NCBI GenBank assembly: GCA_947492745.1
Contig: CANLOE010000001.1
Location: forward strand, 1-64,000
Direction: 5' to 3'
DNA length: 64,000 nt
Origin: an uncultured Cyclobacteriaceae bacterium
Lineage (GTDB): Bacteria > Bacteroidota > Bacteroidia > Cytophagales > Cyclobacteriaceae
Part shown: one piece after another, positions 1 to 8,857 of the stretch
Position numbering within the stretch: position 1 is the stretch's first letter
Layout of the letters: each line of letters starts with the position of its first letter
Position numbers and translations under genes: made by a program
Notes under the pieces: model-generated
Seen by the model: the letters and a program-made list of their open reading frames with translations, nothing else
The model's database searches: none
What the model was told of the DNA's origin: nothing

Positions 1-122
1 AGGCCAAAACAGAAGTGTTCGAATTTATCGAAGTATGGTATAATCGTAAAAGAAAACACGGGTATCTAGGGCTTAAGACTCCAGAAGAGTTTAGTAAAAT
101 CAATTATTCAAAATGTGCTTAA
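1..122 (+). CDS. IS3-family transposase (OrfB), C-terminal end, cut by window edge
   Basis: The open frame enters from the left edge (codons from base 3) and stops at 120-122. It encodes about 39 residues, including the stretch EVWYNRKRKHGYLG followed by a PEEF motif. This matches the C-terminus of the rve-type DDE integrase domain of IS3/IS150-group transposases, just past the catalytic Glu region. The rest of the element lies outside the window. Family assignment rests on this short but characteristic tail. Confidence 0.8.
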   Translation, partial: AKTEVFEFIEVWYNRKRKHGYLGLKTPEEFSKINYSKCA

Positions 123-125
123 CTT

Positions 126-152
126 ATTGTCCAGTTTTTTATTGCAATTCCA
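126..152 (+). repeat. Putative right terminal inverted repeat of the IS3-family element
   Basis: Just after the transposase stop, this stretch ends in ..TTCCA. Its reverse complement begins TGGAATTGCAAT, consistent with the TG...CA termini usual for IS3 elements. The left end is not in the window, so the exact boundary cannot be checked here. Confidence 0.4.
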
Positions 153-169
153 CCCTGATCTATTGATAG

Positions 170-213
170 TTAAACCCTCGTTACGAAGTTCCAACGCATG
201 ATACGGGTTTAAA
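170..213 (+). repeat. R2 right-end fragment (mini-element)
   Basis: This is a 44-bp piece matching the right end of R2 elements: GTTAAACCCTCGTTACGAAG, then the AACGCATGAT block, then GGGTTTAA. It starts and ends in inverted AAACCC/GGGTTT, so it could be a minimal mobile derivative or a decay remnant. A similar inverted piece lies at 7007-7046. Confidence 0.6.
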
Positions 214-299
214 TCCTATTCAACACCGTTAGGCCAGTGAACAATCATCTTGTTATCCTATAGTTATATGTCAAAAAAACCGTTTCGACCGACTTTGAA

Positions 300-520
300 C
301 AGATTGCATCAGGAAAATCAAGCTAGTAATCGTCAAATACGACACTTACTTCGTGCGGAAATCTGTATTTCGTCGGCGTACCGAAATGAATTTCAGTCTA
401 TTTGTTCATAGTCTTGGACATCCCACTGGCCGGCCCTGTTCTTTGCCGACTTTGTCCTCGGTCTTTTTATCAAAAAACAGACCGTGCCTGTTCGTGCACA
501 CCATTGAAAACGGATAAAAA
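300..520 (+). repeat. R5 degenerate repeat copy
   Basis: Alignable by eye with 34711-34915 and, more weakly, 8600-8720. Shared blocks include GGACATCC, GGCCGGCCC, a TTCGTC/TTTGTC block, ATCAAnAAACAG, and GTGCCTGTTC followed by ACACCATTGAA. No coding frame is kept between copies. Function is unknown; it is likely an old mobile remnant. Confidence 0.55.
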
Positions 521-545
521 AAAGTCTCTTGTAAAGTGCATGTTA

Positions 546-705
546 TACAAATTTGGGTTTTAAATGTCGTATAAGATTCCGCGGGTCATTTTGGTTTCAA
601 TCAAGGCGATAACCGCAGGGATAGCAGCGCTATCGCGAGGATTGTCAACGCAGAGTGAGGCAAAATGAACAGGAAGATAGGCGATATTTAAAAGCTAAGT
701 TTGTA
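546..705 (+). repeat. R1 palindromic element, copy 1
   Basis: 160 bp from TACAAA to TTTGTA. The two arms are imperfect inverted complements around a central GATAGC-AGC-GCTATC hairpin. It is nearly identical to the copy at 6722 and lies upstream of the histidine kinase gene. Confidence 0.9.
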
Positions 706-770
706 TTATACTCAATAAAAAGTGAAACAGGAAAATTTGTGGTTCAACAAACTATGGAAAATCCTGCTTC
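705..770 (+). repeat. R7 remnant
   Basis: Directly after R1 copy 1 comes TTATACTCAATAAAAAGTG and then a GAAACAGGAAAA-like stretch, resembling the left arm of R7 elements (TATACTCAAG.. at 3029 and 61152). The remainder to about 950 shows nothing I recognise. Confidence 0.35.
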
Positions 771-950
771 GGTATAATCATTTAGGACAATGTAATTCAA
801 TCAGTTGAACCCTGACCAAACGGCATTCAACCCATAGTTGACACTGACTTATCGTAAGTGTTTTCTTGAAGTAATAAAGTATCTCGACCACCTAAATTTA
901 AAACGGTCTGATTATTTTTAAAATATTGTTTATGAATAAATATGTAGGGA

Positions 951-2957
951 ATGCAGTTCGGTAAAATAGTTCTTCTTCTTTTTCTCGGTAGTCAAGCGGT
1001 GATGGTCCACCCTGCTAAGCTTCATGCGGATGATATCCAAAACAAGGATAGTATTGCTTCCAACGTAGGTTTAGCAGAACAGGGTGACAGCTCCAAAGTC
1101 CGGGCCATCTACAACATATTACTGAAAAGAGATACTTCTTTTTCAGTGTTGAAAGCCTATGCGGACTCCGCTTATACCCTGAGTAAATCCTCTGCCTATT
1201 ATGGCGGAATCTCAAATACGCAGTTCGCGCGCGCCATCGTCTATGAACATTATGGCTATTACGACTCGGCCATGATCTTCGCTAAATCGGCCATTCACTG
1301 GGCCATAAGGAACAAGGACGGAGTAATGGAGGCTAGAGCATTGAGCGAACTGGCCAATCTGTACCTGAGTTCGGGAAACACGGCCATGTACCTGGAATCC
1401 TTGTTGAAAGCGATAGAAATCTACAGAAAACTGGACGATAAAGTTGGTTTCGGCCGATCATACAATCGACTGGGCTATTTTTATACCGAAGAGAACAATC
1501 CCGAAAAGGCATTGAGTTATTTCGAGGATGCCTTGCAGATATTTGACGGTATGGGCAAAGAAGGGCTAAAGGAAAAAGCAAATGTGCTCAATAACATGGG
1601 CATTGTCTATTTCAACAACAAAGATTATGCTAAAGCTATCGAGTACTACAACAGTTCTGCTACGATATTATTGAATGTCGACCAGAAAGCCCGGTTAAGT
1701 TATCGCTTGACCAATATGGCCAAAGTATATCTGGCTCAGGACCGTCTGTCAAAAGCGGATTCAGTACTTGAACTGGCTCTTGAAAATGCCCAAAGCGTAC
1801 AAAGTGTTATGGGGACTACCTATGCCCTCCTGTACAAAGGTGAGCTTCATAGCAAAAAAAGAGAAACCACTAAGGCCATCGCCTATCTCAGGGATGCCGC
1901 TGCCATGGCCGAATCCATCATGGCCAAAAAGGTACTCATGGAGGTACACGAAAAGCTCTCCCTTGTCTACGCCTCTATCCATGACTTTCAAAAAGCCTAT
2001 GCATCGAACCTCAAACTAGGAGCACTCAAGGATAGCCTGCATGCAGATACGAGAGTGAGAGCCATCGCTTTTATGCAGACAGAGTACGAGACACGTATAA
2101 AAGAGGACCGTATCGTTCAGCTGGAGCAGGAAAGCAAGAAAAAAGCCATCATGCTGACCATGGTAGTGTCTGCCATGCTCTTGCTGTTCATTATTTTTCT
2201 GCTGCTGATGAGCAATTACAAAAGAAAACAAAAAACCACGCAGTTGATCAATGAAAAAAATGAGGCTCTGCATCGACAAAAAGTAGCCGAACTGCTGAAA
2301 GGCCAACAGATAAAATCAATTCAAGACCGACTGGAAGGGCAGGAAATAGAGCGGAAAAGGCTTGCCAAAGAACTCCATGATGGCATCGGTGGCACCCTTG
2401 CCGGTATTAAACTGAATCTGGTCAGCATTATGGATAGGGAAAAAGAACCCATCGCCAATATGTCCAAAATCATCAAGACCATCGATGAAGCTTGTGAAGA
2501 GATCAGGGCCGTATCCCACAACCTATCCTTACCCACCCTGATGGACTCCGCCTTTACCGATGTTATTGAAAATTTTGTGTTAAAGTTGTTCGAACCAAAA
2601 AACATAGAGGTAAATATCGAGGTCTTCCCTAAAGAACAGCTCAATACGCTGCCCGACTCCATGCATATCGATATCTATCGCATCATACAGGAGTTGAGTA
2701 CCAACATATTGAAACATGCCCATGCCACAAGTGTGGAAATCTATTTGACCATGCATCAATTCTATATCAATCTTATTGTCGAAGACAATGGAAAAGGTTT
2801 CGACCCTGAACAAGTCGGGAATGGCATAGGACTCAGAAATATTCACGAGCGGGTAGGCTCGCTGAAAGGAAACCTCAGTTTTGACACCAAAGAGGGCAGG
2901 GGCACTACCGTCATCATCGATATACCGCTGGAAGTATTCGAAAAAGCCGATGACTGA
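951..2957 (+). CDS. TPR-containing sensor histidine kinase (HisKA_3/NarL type)
   Basis: 668 aa. An N-terminal signal peptide (about residues 1-26) is followed by tetratricopeptide repeats (about 60-370), one transmembrane helix (about 399-421), a coiled coil, and a HisKA_3 dimerisation domain with the phospho-acceptor His476 in KELHDGIGG. The C-terminus is a HATPase_c domain: an N-box with NILKHAHA, a DNGKGF box and a GIGLRNI box. Known members sense signals through periplasmic TPRs and phosphorylate LuxR-type response regulators. No response regulator is adjacent, so this is an orphan in the window. The ATG at 951 is supported by the signal peptide. Upstream DNA is repeats R1 and R7. The specific signal cannot be inferred. 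Confidence 0.93.
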   Translation: MQFGKIVLLLFLGSQAVMVHPAKLHADDIQNKDSIASNVGLAEQGDSSKVRAIYNILLKRDTSFSVLKAYADSAYTLSKSSAYYGGISNTQFARAIVYEHYGYYDSAMIFAKSAIHWAIRNKDGVMEARALSELANLYLSSGNTAMYLESLLKAIEIYRKLDDKVGFGRSYNRLGYFYTEENNPEKALSYFEDALQIFDGMGKEGLKEKANVLNNMGIVYFNNKDYAKAIEYYNSSATILLNVDQKARLSYRLTNMAKVYLAQDRLSKADSVLELALENAQSVQSVMGTTYALLYKGELHSKKRETTKAIAYLRDAAAMAESIMAKKVLMEVHEKLSLVYASIHDFQKAYASNLKLGALKDSLHADTRVRAIAFMQTEYETRIKEDRIVQLEQESKKKAIMLTMVVSAMLLLFIIFLLLMSNYKRKQKTTQLINEKNEALHRQKVAELLKGQQIKSIQDRLEGQEIERKRLAKELHDGIGGTLAGIKLNLVSIMDREKEPIANMSKIIKTIDEACEEIRAVSHNLSLPTLMDSAFTDVIENFVLKLFEPKNIEVNIEVFPKEQLNTLPDSMHIDIYRIIQELSTNILKHAHATSVEIYLTMHQFYINLIVEDNGKGFDPEQVGNGIGLRNIHERVGSLKGNLSFDTKEGRGTTVIIDIPLEVFEKADD

Positions 2958-2978
2958 ATGAATACCGCAGTCCTAATT

Positions 2979-3194
2979 TATACCCAAGAGAAGATGAATA
3001 GGGAAATAGCCCGGAGGAGTTCCTGGTGTATACTCAAGAAAAAGTAAAATGGGAAACCTTACAGGTAATGGCCCTAAGGGAAAATCCGGATAATGTGGAA
3101 TCGTTAGGGGTAGATTCATCATTAGGGCCTTTAGAAAATAGTGGCACCTAAGTCTACAAACTATCTTGTCCCAAATCAATTGCGTTTGGGTATA
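2979..3194 (+). repeat. R7 element with decayed short ORF
   Basis: It begins TATACCCAAGAG and ends GTTTGGGTATA, giving short inverted ends. Inside, from 3032, one frame reads YTQEKVKWETLQVMALRENP and on to a stop after LENSGT. The same peptide, with substitutions, recurs in the R7 copies at 61152 and 62257. An indel breaks the N-terminal part here. Confidence 0.7.
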
Positions 3195-3219
3195 AATTCG
3201 CAAGAGAACAATATTTATT

Positions 3220-3443
3220 TCAACCCAAAATACTCAATAGCCTTCCTATTACGAGCATAAATTGCTTCAAGATCAGCGATTTTACACTGCACAGGTTCGC
3301 CACCTTACTACGAATTGACTCATTGTATCCATTGATTTTAAAGGCATTCATCGAAGATTCGATGTAAGTCTCCTCACCTAAACCGCTGATCTTATTGCAC
3401 TTCATGACCTCATCACGAAACCCTACTGATCAATTTGGGTTTA
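3220..3443 (-). repeat. R4 element, uninterrupted copy
   Basis: 224 bp with inverted ends: CAACCCAAAATACTCAATAG on the left, and TGATCAATTTGGGTTTA on the right. This is the only R4 copy without an R1 insertion and serves as the empty site for those at 11492 and 39394. On the minus strand it holds a 61-codon open frame (3220-3405) ending in KQFMLVIGRLLSILG. That ending recurs in the other R4 copies, but I do not call it a gene. Its right end lies 15 bp from the methyltransferase stop. Confidence 0.75.
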
Positions 3444-3458
3444 GTTCAAAGCGGAAGC

Positions 3459-4232
3459 CTATTTCTCCACTATGCAAAAGAGGTCCAAACTTTGCTCTGC
3501 ATCGTCGGACAGGAGGTAATGATCCTGACGTATACTGGCCACCAAACTCTGATCGCCTGTCTGTAATTTATTCCTGTTCAATCGATTGAGTATATCATAG
3601 GGAAGCCTGAGCACTGAAGCGGGAAGGCGGTATTGTAGGTTAAAGATATCAAAACGGGTTATCTTTTCTACTGCTTTTTTGTTCATATCATAATAGGCCA
3701 TGACTTTTTCATTACCGGCAACACCCTTCATGGTTACCTTATTGAAAATGGACCCCGTCAATGTACTTAGCTCTTTGGCGGTATACTCACGTATATGCCA
3801 AGGGTTACGTGTCAGTGTTTTTTTAATGTTCGGTGTAGTAATGATGGCTTTCCCGCCAGGCCGGAGTACCCGCTTGATTTCTTCTAGATAAGCACGGTCA
3901 TCTTTGATATGCTCGATTACTTGGAAGCTGACCACCACATCGTACTGCTCGTCTTTCAAATCGGACATGGGAGGGATATTTCCCTGAAGGAATGTTACCT
4001 GAGGATATTGGGCGCTCAGCGTATCGATGACCTCCTGTATCTTATCGATGGCCACATAAGAATCACATAATGGTGACAAGAGGTCCACGCCTCGTCCTTC
4101 TCCACAGCCTATCTCCAACAAATCTCCTTTGACAAAATCCTGAGCTAGGTAATAAGCCCTTAACAACCTCTGGTGAATAGGATTGTCCGAAACAATTTTA
4201 TCCGAGGCTATTTCCGTAGTGTATACTGACAT
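3459..4232 (-). CDS. SAM-dependent class I methyltransferase
   Basis: 257 aa. It has the Rossmann-type S-adenosylmethionine site: motif I EIGCGEGRG at residues 40-48, an acidic residue after beta-2 (AIDK, 61-64), and VSFQVIEH (101-108), typical of the Methyltransf_11/UbiE-like group. The RVLRPGGKAIITTPN stretch (121-135) is the usual post-motif block. The substrate cannot be told; many relatives act on lipids, quinones or small molecules. It is transcribed away from the GWxTD gene with about 350 bp between the two starts. The start is the ATG at 4232. Confidence 0.88.
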   Translation of the reverse strand: MSVYTTEIASDKIVSDNPIHQRLLRAYYLAQDFVKGDLLEIGCGEGRGVDLLSPLCDSYVAIDKIQEVIDTLSAQYPQVTFLQGNIPPMSDLKDEQYDVVVSFQVIEHIKDDRAYLEEIKRVLRPGGKAIITTPNIKKTLTRNPWHIREYTAKELSTLTGSIFNKVTMKGVAGNEKVMAYYDMNKKAVEKITRFDIFNLQYRLPASVLRLPYDILNRLNRNKLQTGDQSLVASIRQDHYLLSDDAEQSLDLFCIVEK

Positions 4233-4587
4233 TTGCTTATATGATGGTTCTTTTCTACATTAAAATTATATGAAAACAATGATAAAATGATGTGAAAATA
4301 GCTTAATTTTCTGCTCTTCATTCCTTTTCTTCCTATGAAGGACCATAGGTACACTATTCTATGAAAAGACATACAGGTATGGGGTCATGGTCACAGTGGA
4401 CCTTTATTTCGGAATCGCCCCTAAAGTACATCCGGATCGGGAATGTTCCCGTTCTTATCTTACGTACCTTGCCACTTCGGGATATCGTCAAAAAAAACGT
4501 AGCCCTAGACCTTTGTTAGAAGGGTGCCGGAGATGGCAAAGTATTCTGTATCCTGAACATGGTCTATCAAAGAAGACAAAAGCCCTT

Positions 4588-5769
4588 ATGAGAAATCGTT
4601 TTTCGTTATTATTGTTCGCAGTGACCCTTGCTCACGGCTCTCTATTACAGGCGCAGACGAATAGTGCCTTTCGATACCGCAGTCGCTCCCCCGTGCAGGT
4701 GAGACACAGCAAGGTCTACACAAAAGACAGTATTTCACTACAGCTCAAAGTGACGGTAAAGGGTCCTTTGGAAGGGTATAAATTCGTCTATAACCTGTCG
4801 GCCCTACCGGCAGAAGGGACCTCCGAAAAAGCAGTAGCACCGGGCCGCTATAGCCACCGAATTTTTCGGTGGCAAATCGCAAGACAGAAAACAAGATCAA
4901 CGCCGGCACTATTGTTCGAGGTAGAAGACCTGAGCCGACAGATCAAATATCCTTATATACTACCGCTAGGTCATCCCGAGCGCATTAACTATCCCGACTT
5001 TAGGGTCTATACTGCGGATAACGAAGCCGTACTTGAACAGTATGTGCCTGCCGATGTTCCACTCCTATTCCGTTCGGTCGCCAAACAGAATACAACCGCT
5101 CCCTTTTATGTATATCATTATGCCAATAGTTTTGCGGCCGCCCGGCCGCCCATGGTAGAGGGGGTAGGAAAAGTCGCCAAAGACCTGGCCATCGATAGTC
5201 TCTTCACCATAGCCGAGGGGGACACTTTTTCACTTTCCAAAACAGGACTCTACTTTGCGCAGTCGGACTCCAGTAGCATCAACGGACTTGGTTTTCGGGT
5301 AGAGGACGCACCTTATCCAAAATTCAATCGGCTGAAACAGCTCATACCGCCACTCATCTATATCACCACTAAAGAAGAGTGGGCCCTGCTGAAGGCCATC
5401 AAAGATGACAAGGAGGCCTTCGACCGATTCTGGCTGAAAATGACCTCTTCTCCTCTTAAGGCAAAAGATATCATCAAAAAGTATTACCGCAGGGTAAAGG
5501 AGGCCAATACCTATTTCAGTGATTATAAGGAAGGGTGGAAAACCGATATGGGCATGATCTATATTGTATATGGTCCTCCGGATATCGTCACCCAAAAAGA
5601 ACGAATGGAGGTATGGAGCTATAAAAGACCTCAGAACTTACCCTTACTAAAGTTTTCCTTTAAAAAGATTGACAATATCTTTGTCGCCAATCACTATGCC
5701 CTCATCAGAAACACCAATTACAAAAGTTCTTGGCTGGCCAAAGTAGAGGAATGGCGCAACGGAAGATAA
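4588..5769 (+). CDS. Secreted GWxTD-domain protein
   Basis: 393 aa from the chosen ATG at 4588. The open frame reaches back to 4387, but the residues after Met-4588 (RNRFSLLLFAVTLAHGSLLQAQ) form a signal peptide, which sets the start. The C-terminal GWxTD domain shows GWKTD at about 316-320, followed by MGMIYIVYGPPD. GWxTD domains are common in Bacteroidota and Acidobacteria exported proteins; their function is not established. The 3' end is followed closely by rlmB: its stop is at 5767-5769 and the likely rlmB ATG is at 5775, so the two are probably co-transcribed. Confidence 0.85.
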   Translation: MRNRFSLLLFAVTLAHGSLLQAQTNSAFRYRSRSPVQVRHSKVYTKDSISLQLKVTVKGPLEGYKFVYNLSALPAEGTSEKAVAPGRYSHRIFRWQIARQKTRSTPALLFEVEDLSRQIKYPYILPLGHPERINYPDFRVYTADNEAVLEQYVPADVPLLFRSVAKQNTTAPFYVYHYANSFAAARPPMVEGVGKVAKDLAIDSLFTIAEGDTFSLSKTGLYFAQSDSSSINGLGFRVEDAPYPKFNRLKQLIPPLIYITTKEEWALLKAIKDDKEAFDRFWLKMTSSPLKAKDIIKKYYRRVKEANTYFSDYKEGWKTDMGMIYIVYGPPDIVTQKERMEVWSYKRPQNLPLLKFSFKKIDNIFVANHYALIRNTNYKSSWLAKVEEWRNGR

Positions 5770-5774
5770 TCACT

Positions 5775-6533
5775 ATGGATAGGAACAACCCTACGAAAAA
5801 AAATCAAGACCTGGTATTTGGCACAAGGGCCATTATGGAAGCCATACGCGCAGGCAAGGAAATCGACAAGCTCTTTTTGCAGAAAGGCCTCTCCAATGAG
5901 CTCATCAAGGAGCTCTCGCAGCTGGCCATCAGCTACGGTATCCCATTTACAAAGGTCCCCGTAGAAAAGCTCAATCGTCTTACCCGCAAAACTCACCAAG
6001 GAGCAGTATGTTTCCTATCGTCCATACACTACGCTTCCTTGGACAATATTATCGGTGAAACCTACAATAAGGGAAAAGTACCCTTAGTGCTGATATTGGA
6101 CAGAGTGACCGATGTGCGCAATTTTGGGGCCATTTCCCGAACAGCAGAATGCGCTCAGGTCGATGCCATTGTTATCCCCACACGGGGTGGAGCGGCCATT
6201 AATAGCGATGCCATGAAGACTTCTGCGGGAGCCTTAAATTTCATCCCTGTTTGCCGGGAAGCCAACCTTAAGAAAACAATACAATACCTCAAGGACAGCG
6301 GCCTACAGGTCATCGCCTGTACCGAAAAGACAGAAGAAATACTCTATAGCTCGGATTTCACGGCACCTACGGCCATACTAATGGGCTCTGAGGAAGACGG
6401 GATCTCTCCGGAGTACCTAAAACTCTGCGATCGAAGAGCGAAAATCCCCATTTATGGAAAGATAGAGTCCCTGAATGTATCGGTCTCTGCGGCTGTTATC
6501 CTCTATGAGGCGTTGCGACAGAGGTCTTCCTAG
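5775..6533 (+). CDS. rlmB: 23S rRNA (guanosine-2'-O-)-methyltransferase RlmB, TrmH/SpoU family
   Basis: 252 aa from ATG 5775; an alternative ATG at 5751 would overlap the upstream gene by 19 bp. The N-terminal substrate-binding domain starts at LVFGTRAIMEAI. The SPOUT catalytic domain carries the three family motifs: NFGAISRTAE (motif 1, with Asn and Arg), LMGSEEDGIS (motif 2) and SLNVSVSAAVILYE (motif 3). It methylates a conserved guanosine of 23S rRNA in E. coli. TrmH-family members can differ in target, so the exact nucleotide is inferred. Confidence 0.9.
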   Translation: MDRNNPTKKNQDLVFGTRAIMEAIRAGKEIDKLFLQKGLSNELIKELSQLAISYGIPFTKVPVEKLNRLTRKTHQGAVCFLSSIHYASLDNIIGETYNKGKVPLVLILDRVTDVRNFGAISRTAECAQVDAIVIPTRGGAAINSDAMKTSAGALNFIPVCREANLKKTIQYLKDSGLQVIACTEKTEEILYSSDFTAPTAILMGSEEDGISPEYLKLCDRRAKIPIYGKIESLNVSVSAAVILYEALRQRSS

Positions 6534-6721
6534 TACACGCCCTCCATAAACTTCTGATAATCAGATAACTTTTTGTTGCAGACCTACATTGATTCCCGAT
6601 CAGCCATTTTGCACTGAGCAGGTTTTATGCGAACTTACCTGTCAAAGGTCGCGTATCCTAGGATTCATTTTTTTACTGATATGTATGTCCTTCAACAGGT
6701 ATTCACCCTATCTCTGATTTA

Positions 6722-6881
6722 TACAAATTTGGGTTTTAAATGTCGTATAAGATTCCGCGGGTCATTTTGGTTTCCATCAAGGCGACAACCGCAGGGATAG
6801 CAGCGCTATCGCGAGGATTGTCAACGCAGAGTGAAGCAAAATGAACAGGAAGATAGGCGATAGTTAAAAGCTAAGTTTGTA
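6722..6881 (+). repeat. R1 palindromic element, copy 2
   Basis: 160 bp, TACAAA..TTTGTA, nearly identical to copy 1. It is followed immediately by an R7 end (TTATACCCAAACG). The 6534-6721 stretch before it has only weak R4-like traces (a CAGCCATTTTGCACTGAGCAGG block). Confidence 0.9.
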
Positions 6882-6882
6882 T

Positions 6883-7004
6883 TATACCCAAACGCGATTG
6901 TTCTTGGACAGACTGAAAATCACTACGAAACCACAATTCTACCCAAAATGAGCTTTATGACCCATCTACAAATGAAATTGTGCCAATGAAGGATTTTCCC
7001 AATT
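6883..7004 (-). repeat. R7 element, partial, inverted
   Basis: It starts TATACCCAAACGCGATTGTT and contains a GGACAGACTGAAAATCACT block matching 7369-7535 in the same orientation. The distal end is lost at a GGATTTTCCC block. Confidence 0.6.
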
Positions 7005-7006
7005 TT

Positions 7007-7046
7007 GTTGAACCTAGATCATTCGTTGGAACTTCGTAACGAGGGT
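7007..7046 (-). repeat. R2 end fragment (mini-element)
   Basis: The block GTTGGAACTTCGTAACGAGG flanked by GAACC and GGTTGAA is the reverse complement of the piece at 170-213. It abuts the R3 element. Confidence 0.5.
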
Positions 7047-7220
7047 TGAACCCAAAATGATCGATAGAAATCGTGATGAGCGTATCAATAGCAAAATACC
7101 GGCCATTTGGATTCGTTCGGCATAGCACCGCTATGGTGAGTGAAGACAGGTGGGCAAAGCTTCCGGTATGAAGCTATTTATGCGCGGAATAGGTTCTCTA
7201 TTGATTATTTTGGGTTGAAC
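7045..7220 (+). repeat. R3 element with long terminal inverted repeats
   Basis: 176 bp. The ends are inverted: GTTGAACCCAAAATGATC on the left and GATTATTTTGGGTTGAAC on the right, about 25 bp well matched. The centre has CATAGC-ACC-GCTATG, a 6-bp stem with a 3-nt loop. A second copy, inverted, is at 47069-47241. Confidence 0.85.
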
Positions 7221-7368
7221 TTGGAATTTCACTTTTTCTTTGGTGCAGTTCACTTTAGATTTTCTCAAAGCACATCCCGAAAAATTTCAGATTGAATTTT
7301 ACGTCTATCGAAAAAGTAAAGTATCCATGGTTGCTGTATTTTCTCGATTACAATTACACGCAAGATAT

Positions 7369-7535
7369 TATACCCAAACACAATTGTTCTGGGACAGATT
7401 GAAAATCATTGCGAAAGTACTGTCCCGTCCAGAACGGTCCTAATGACCAATCTACTAATGACTATTTCACCAATGCAGGATTTTCCCTTGGTTTTCCGGA
7501 CCCCGGATTTCCCATTTCACTATTTCTTGAGTATA
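7369..7535 (-). repeat. R7 element, inverted copy
   Basis: It begins TATACCCAAACACAATTGTT and ends TTTCTTGAGTATA; read from the minus strand it aligns with 3029-3194. The 7240-7443 open frame runs across it and is not a gene. From 7536 to 7742 I see nothing else. Confidence 0.7.
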
Positions 7536-7742
7536 AAATGAGCTTGAGGGATTTTTTTTGATTTTACATATAAGTGTTGTTTCTTTTCTGAGAAGTATAA
7601 ACTGATACCGATCTGAAATCTTTAGTTTCTCTAATCATGGAGTAGATTTATAGGTTTAAGAATATCATACTATTAAAGTCTGTCTCCAATAAGCATCGTA
7701 AAATGTGAAGGGATTTCTAAATAGACCAATCTGACTTTTATC

Positions 7743-8115
7743 TTATTCCTTTTTATACTTTCTGAAAACGAACACTCCTGCCAAAGTAGCCATTACTCCT
7801 ACGGCGATAGTCGCAGCAGACCCAGGATATCCTTTTCCAAAAGCATAATAGCATAGATAGCAAATAGCTGCTACAGATGCTAAACCGAAAACTAGACCAA
7901 GAGTATTATTTATAAAGGCGTAGGAAACTACCCTTTTCTCCATCTTATGACGATGAGCCTTTTCACTCTCAGCCATGGAAAGTATTCTTAGCAAAACCAG
8001 GGGACACCTCTTCGTATGCCCTCATGTCCTCTGGGCTAGGTATTATACCTGAATAGACTTGTGTTTGTTGAATCGTTACCTGTCTAGACTGTTTCTGCGG
8101 CTTGTTCCGGGACAT
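7743..8115 (-). pseudogene. DUF2335 small membrane protein, split by a frameshift
   Basis: Two frames together make one DUF2335-type protein. The upstream part starts at ATG 8115 and reads MSRNKPQKQS.. to PSPEDMRAYEEVSPGFAK, then runs out of frame to a stop at 7969-7971. The downstream part (to 7743) continues RILSMAESEKAHRHKMEKRV and two hydrophobic helices (LGLVFGLASVAAICYLCYYAF and AATIAVGVMATLAGVFVF), ending FRKYKKE. Family members have ...GFAxRILxMAExExxHRH in one frame, so a single-base shift lies near 7990. There is no obvious slippery heptamer. It is a recent pseudogene, a sequencing error or, less likely, recoding. The open frame starting at 7994 uses TTG and is only the C-terminal half. 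Confidence 0.75.
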
Positions 8116-8326
8116 CTATTTTTTCTATCTCCTGATAATAAACTGTGTTTATGTCCGAAGCTACATTGATCCAGTCTTCTTTCAATGCTTGGTGGGCCGA
8201 TTTGTTCTTAATCGATGCTAAGGCCGATTTGAAATAATCGGTTTCGAATGAAAAAAGGTGCAAAAAACCATCTAGAAAACTATTCTCAGGGAGAGAATAG
8301 TTTGCCGATACTTCTTTTTTTATTTC
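8084..8326 (-). CDS. Possible small ORF upstream of DUF2335, no ATG
   Basis: An 80-codon stretch without stops overlaps the DUF2335 start by 32 bp on the same strand. It reads ..ETDYFKSALASIKNKSAHQA, then LKEDWINVASDINTVYYQEI, ending VPEQAAETV. It has ordinary amino-acid composition but no ATG or GTG; the first candidate is TTG at 8263 (59 aa). It may be a genuine small partner gene whose start is unusual or destroyed, or chance. I do not recognise a family. Confidence 0.3.
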   Translation of the reverse strand, partial: EIKKEVSANYSLPENSFLDGFLHLFSFETDYFKSALASIKNKSAHQALKEDWINVASDINTVYYQEIEKIDVPEQAAETV

Positions 8327-8599
8327 TTAAACTGACACTTTTGCTTTATTTTTAATTAATAAACAAAAAAAACAGCTTTTAGTTTGTTCAGGATCTTACA
8401 TTAAATATACTCCGAAAACTTAAACTAAGTTAGGAAAAAAAATGACTTAGTTTCATTTAAAAATTCATGCCCGAAATTTCAGGTGAAAAGACAATTGTTT
8501 CCAATTCAAATTTATAGACTTATATGCATAGTTATGTTGACCGTGTTTTAGTTACCGCATTGAATCCGGTATACCGTTGAACGGAATCCGAATTCCAGT

Positions 8600-8830
8600 A
8601 GTTCATTTGAAAATTTTTATGTCCCTGCGCAGCGTTTTCAAAATTTTCTGCATTCCACAGGCTGGCCCGAAGTCTTCTCCCCTGACTTCGTCCTGCTTAA
8701 TTTTATCAATAGGACCGAGTGTAAGGAAAGGGTTCGGGAAACCCTTTCATCGAAAGGGCCGGTCTGCCACGCAAGGATTAAGCGTCCGGCCGGCTTGAGA
8801 TGAAAACGCAACACGTCCAAAATACTTTCC
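8600..8830 (+). repeat. R5-like degenerate repeat
   Basis: Blocks CATTCCACAGGCTGGCCC, GACTTCGTC and TTATCAATA align loosely with the R5 copies at 300 and 34711. It also contains an inverted pair GAAAGGGTT/AACCCTTTC at about 8727-8749. Conservation is weak. Confidence 0.35.
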
Positions 8831-8857
8831 TCAAAAACGAAGTATAGGTTAGCCGAC

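Noticed and set aside
546-705. R1 as a CRISPR repeat or a riboswitch
   Set aside because: Copies are singletons kilobases apart with no spacers, occur in both orientations to neighbouring genes, and are inserted inside other repeats.
3395-3589. Plus-strand open frame of 64 codons
   Set aside because: It runs antisense to the methyltransferase gene and through the R4 end; no family resemblance.
7240-7443. Open frame of 67 codons on the plus strand
   Set aside because: Its C-terminal half lies in the inverted R7 repeat and the same YTQTQL-type frame appears in the antisense of another R7 copy (2973-3203); it is repeat DNA.
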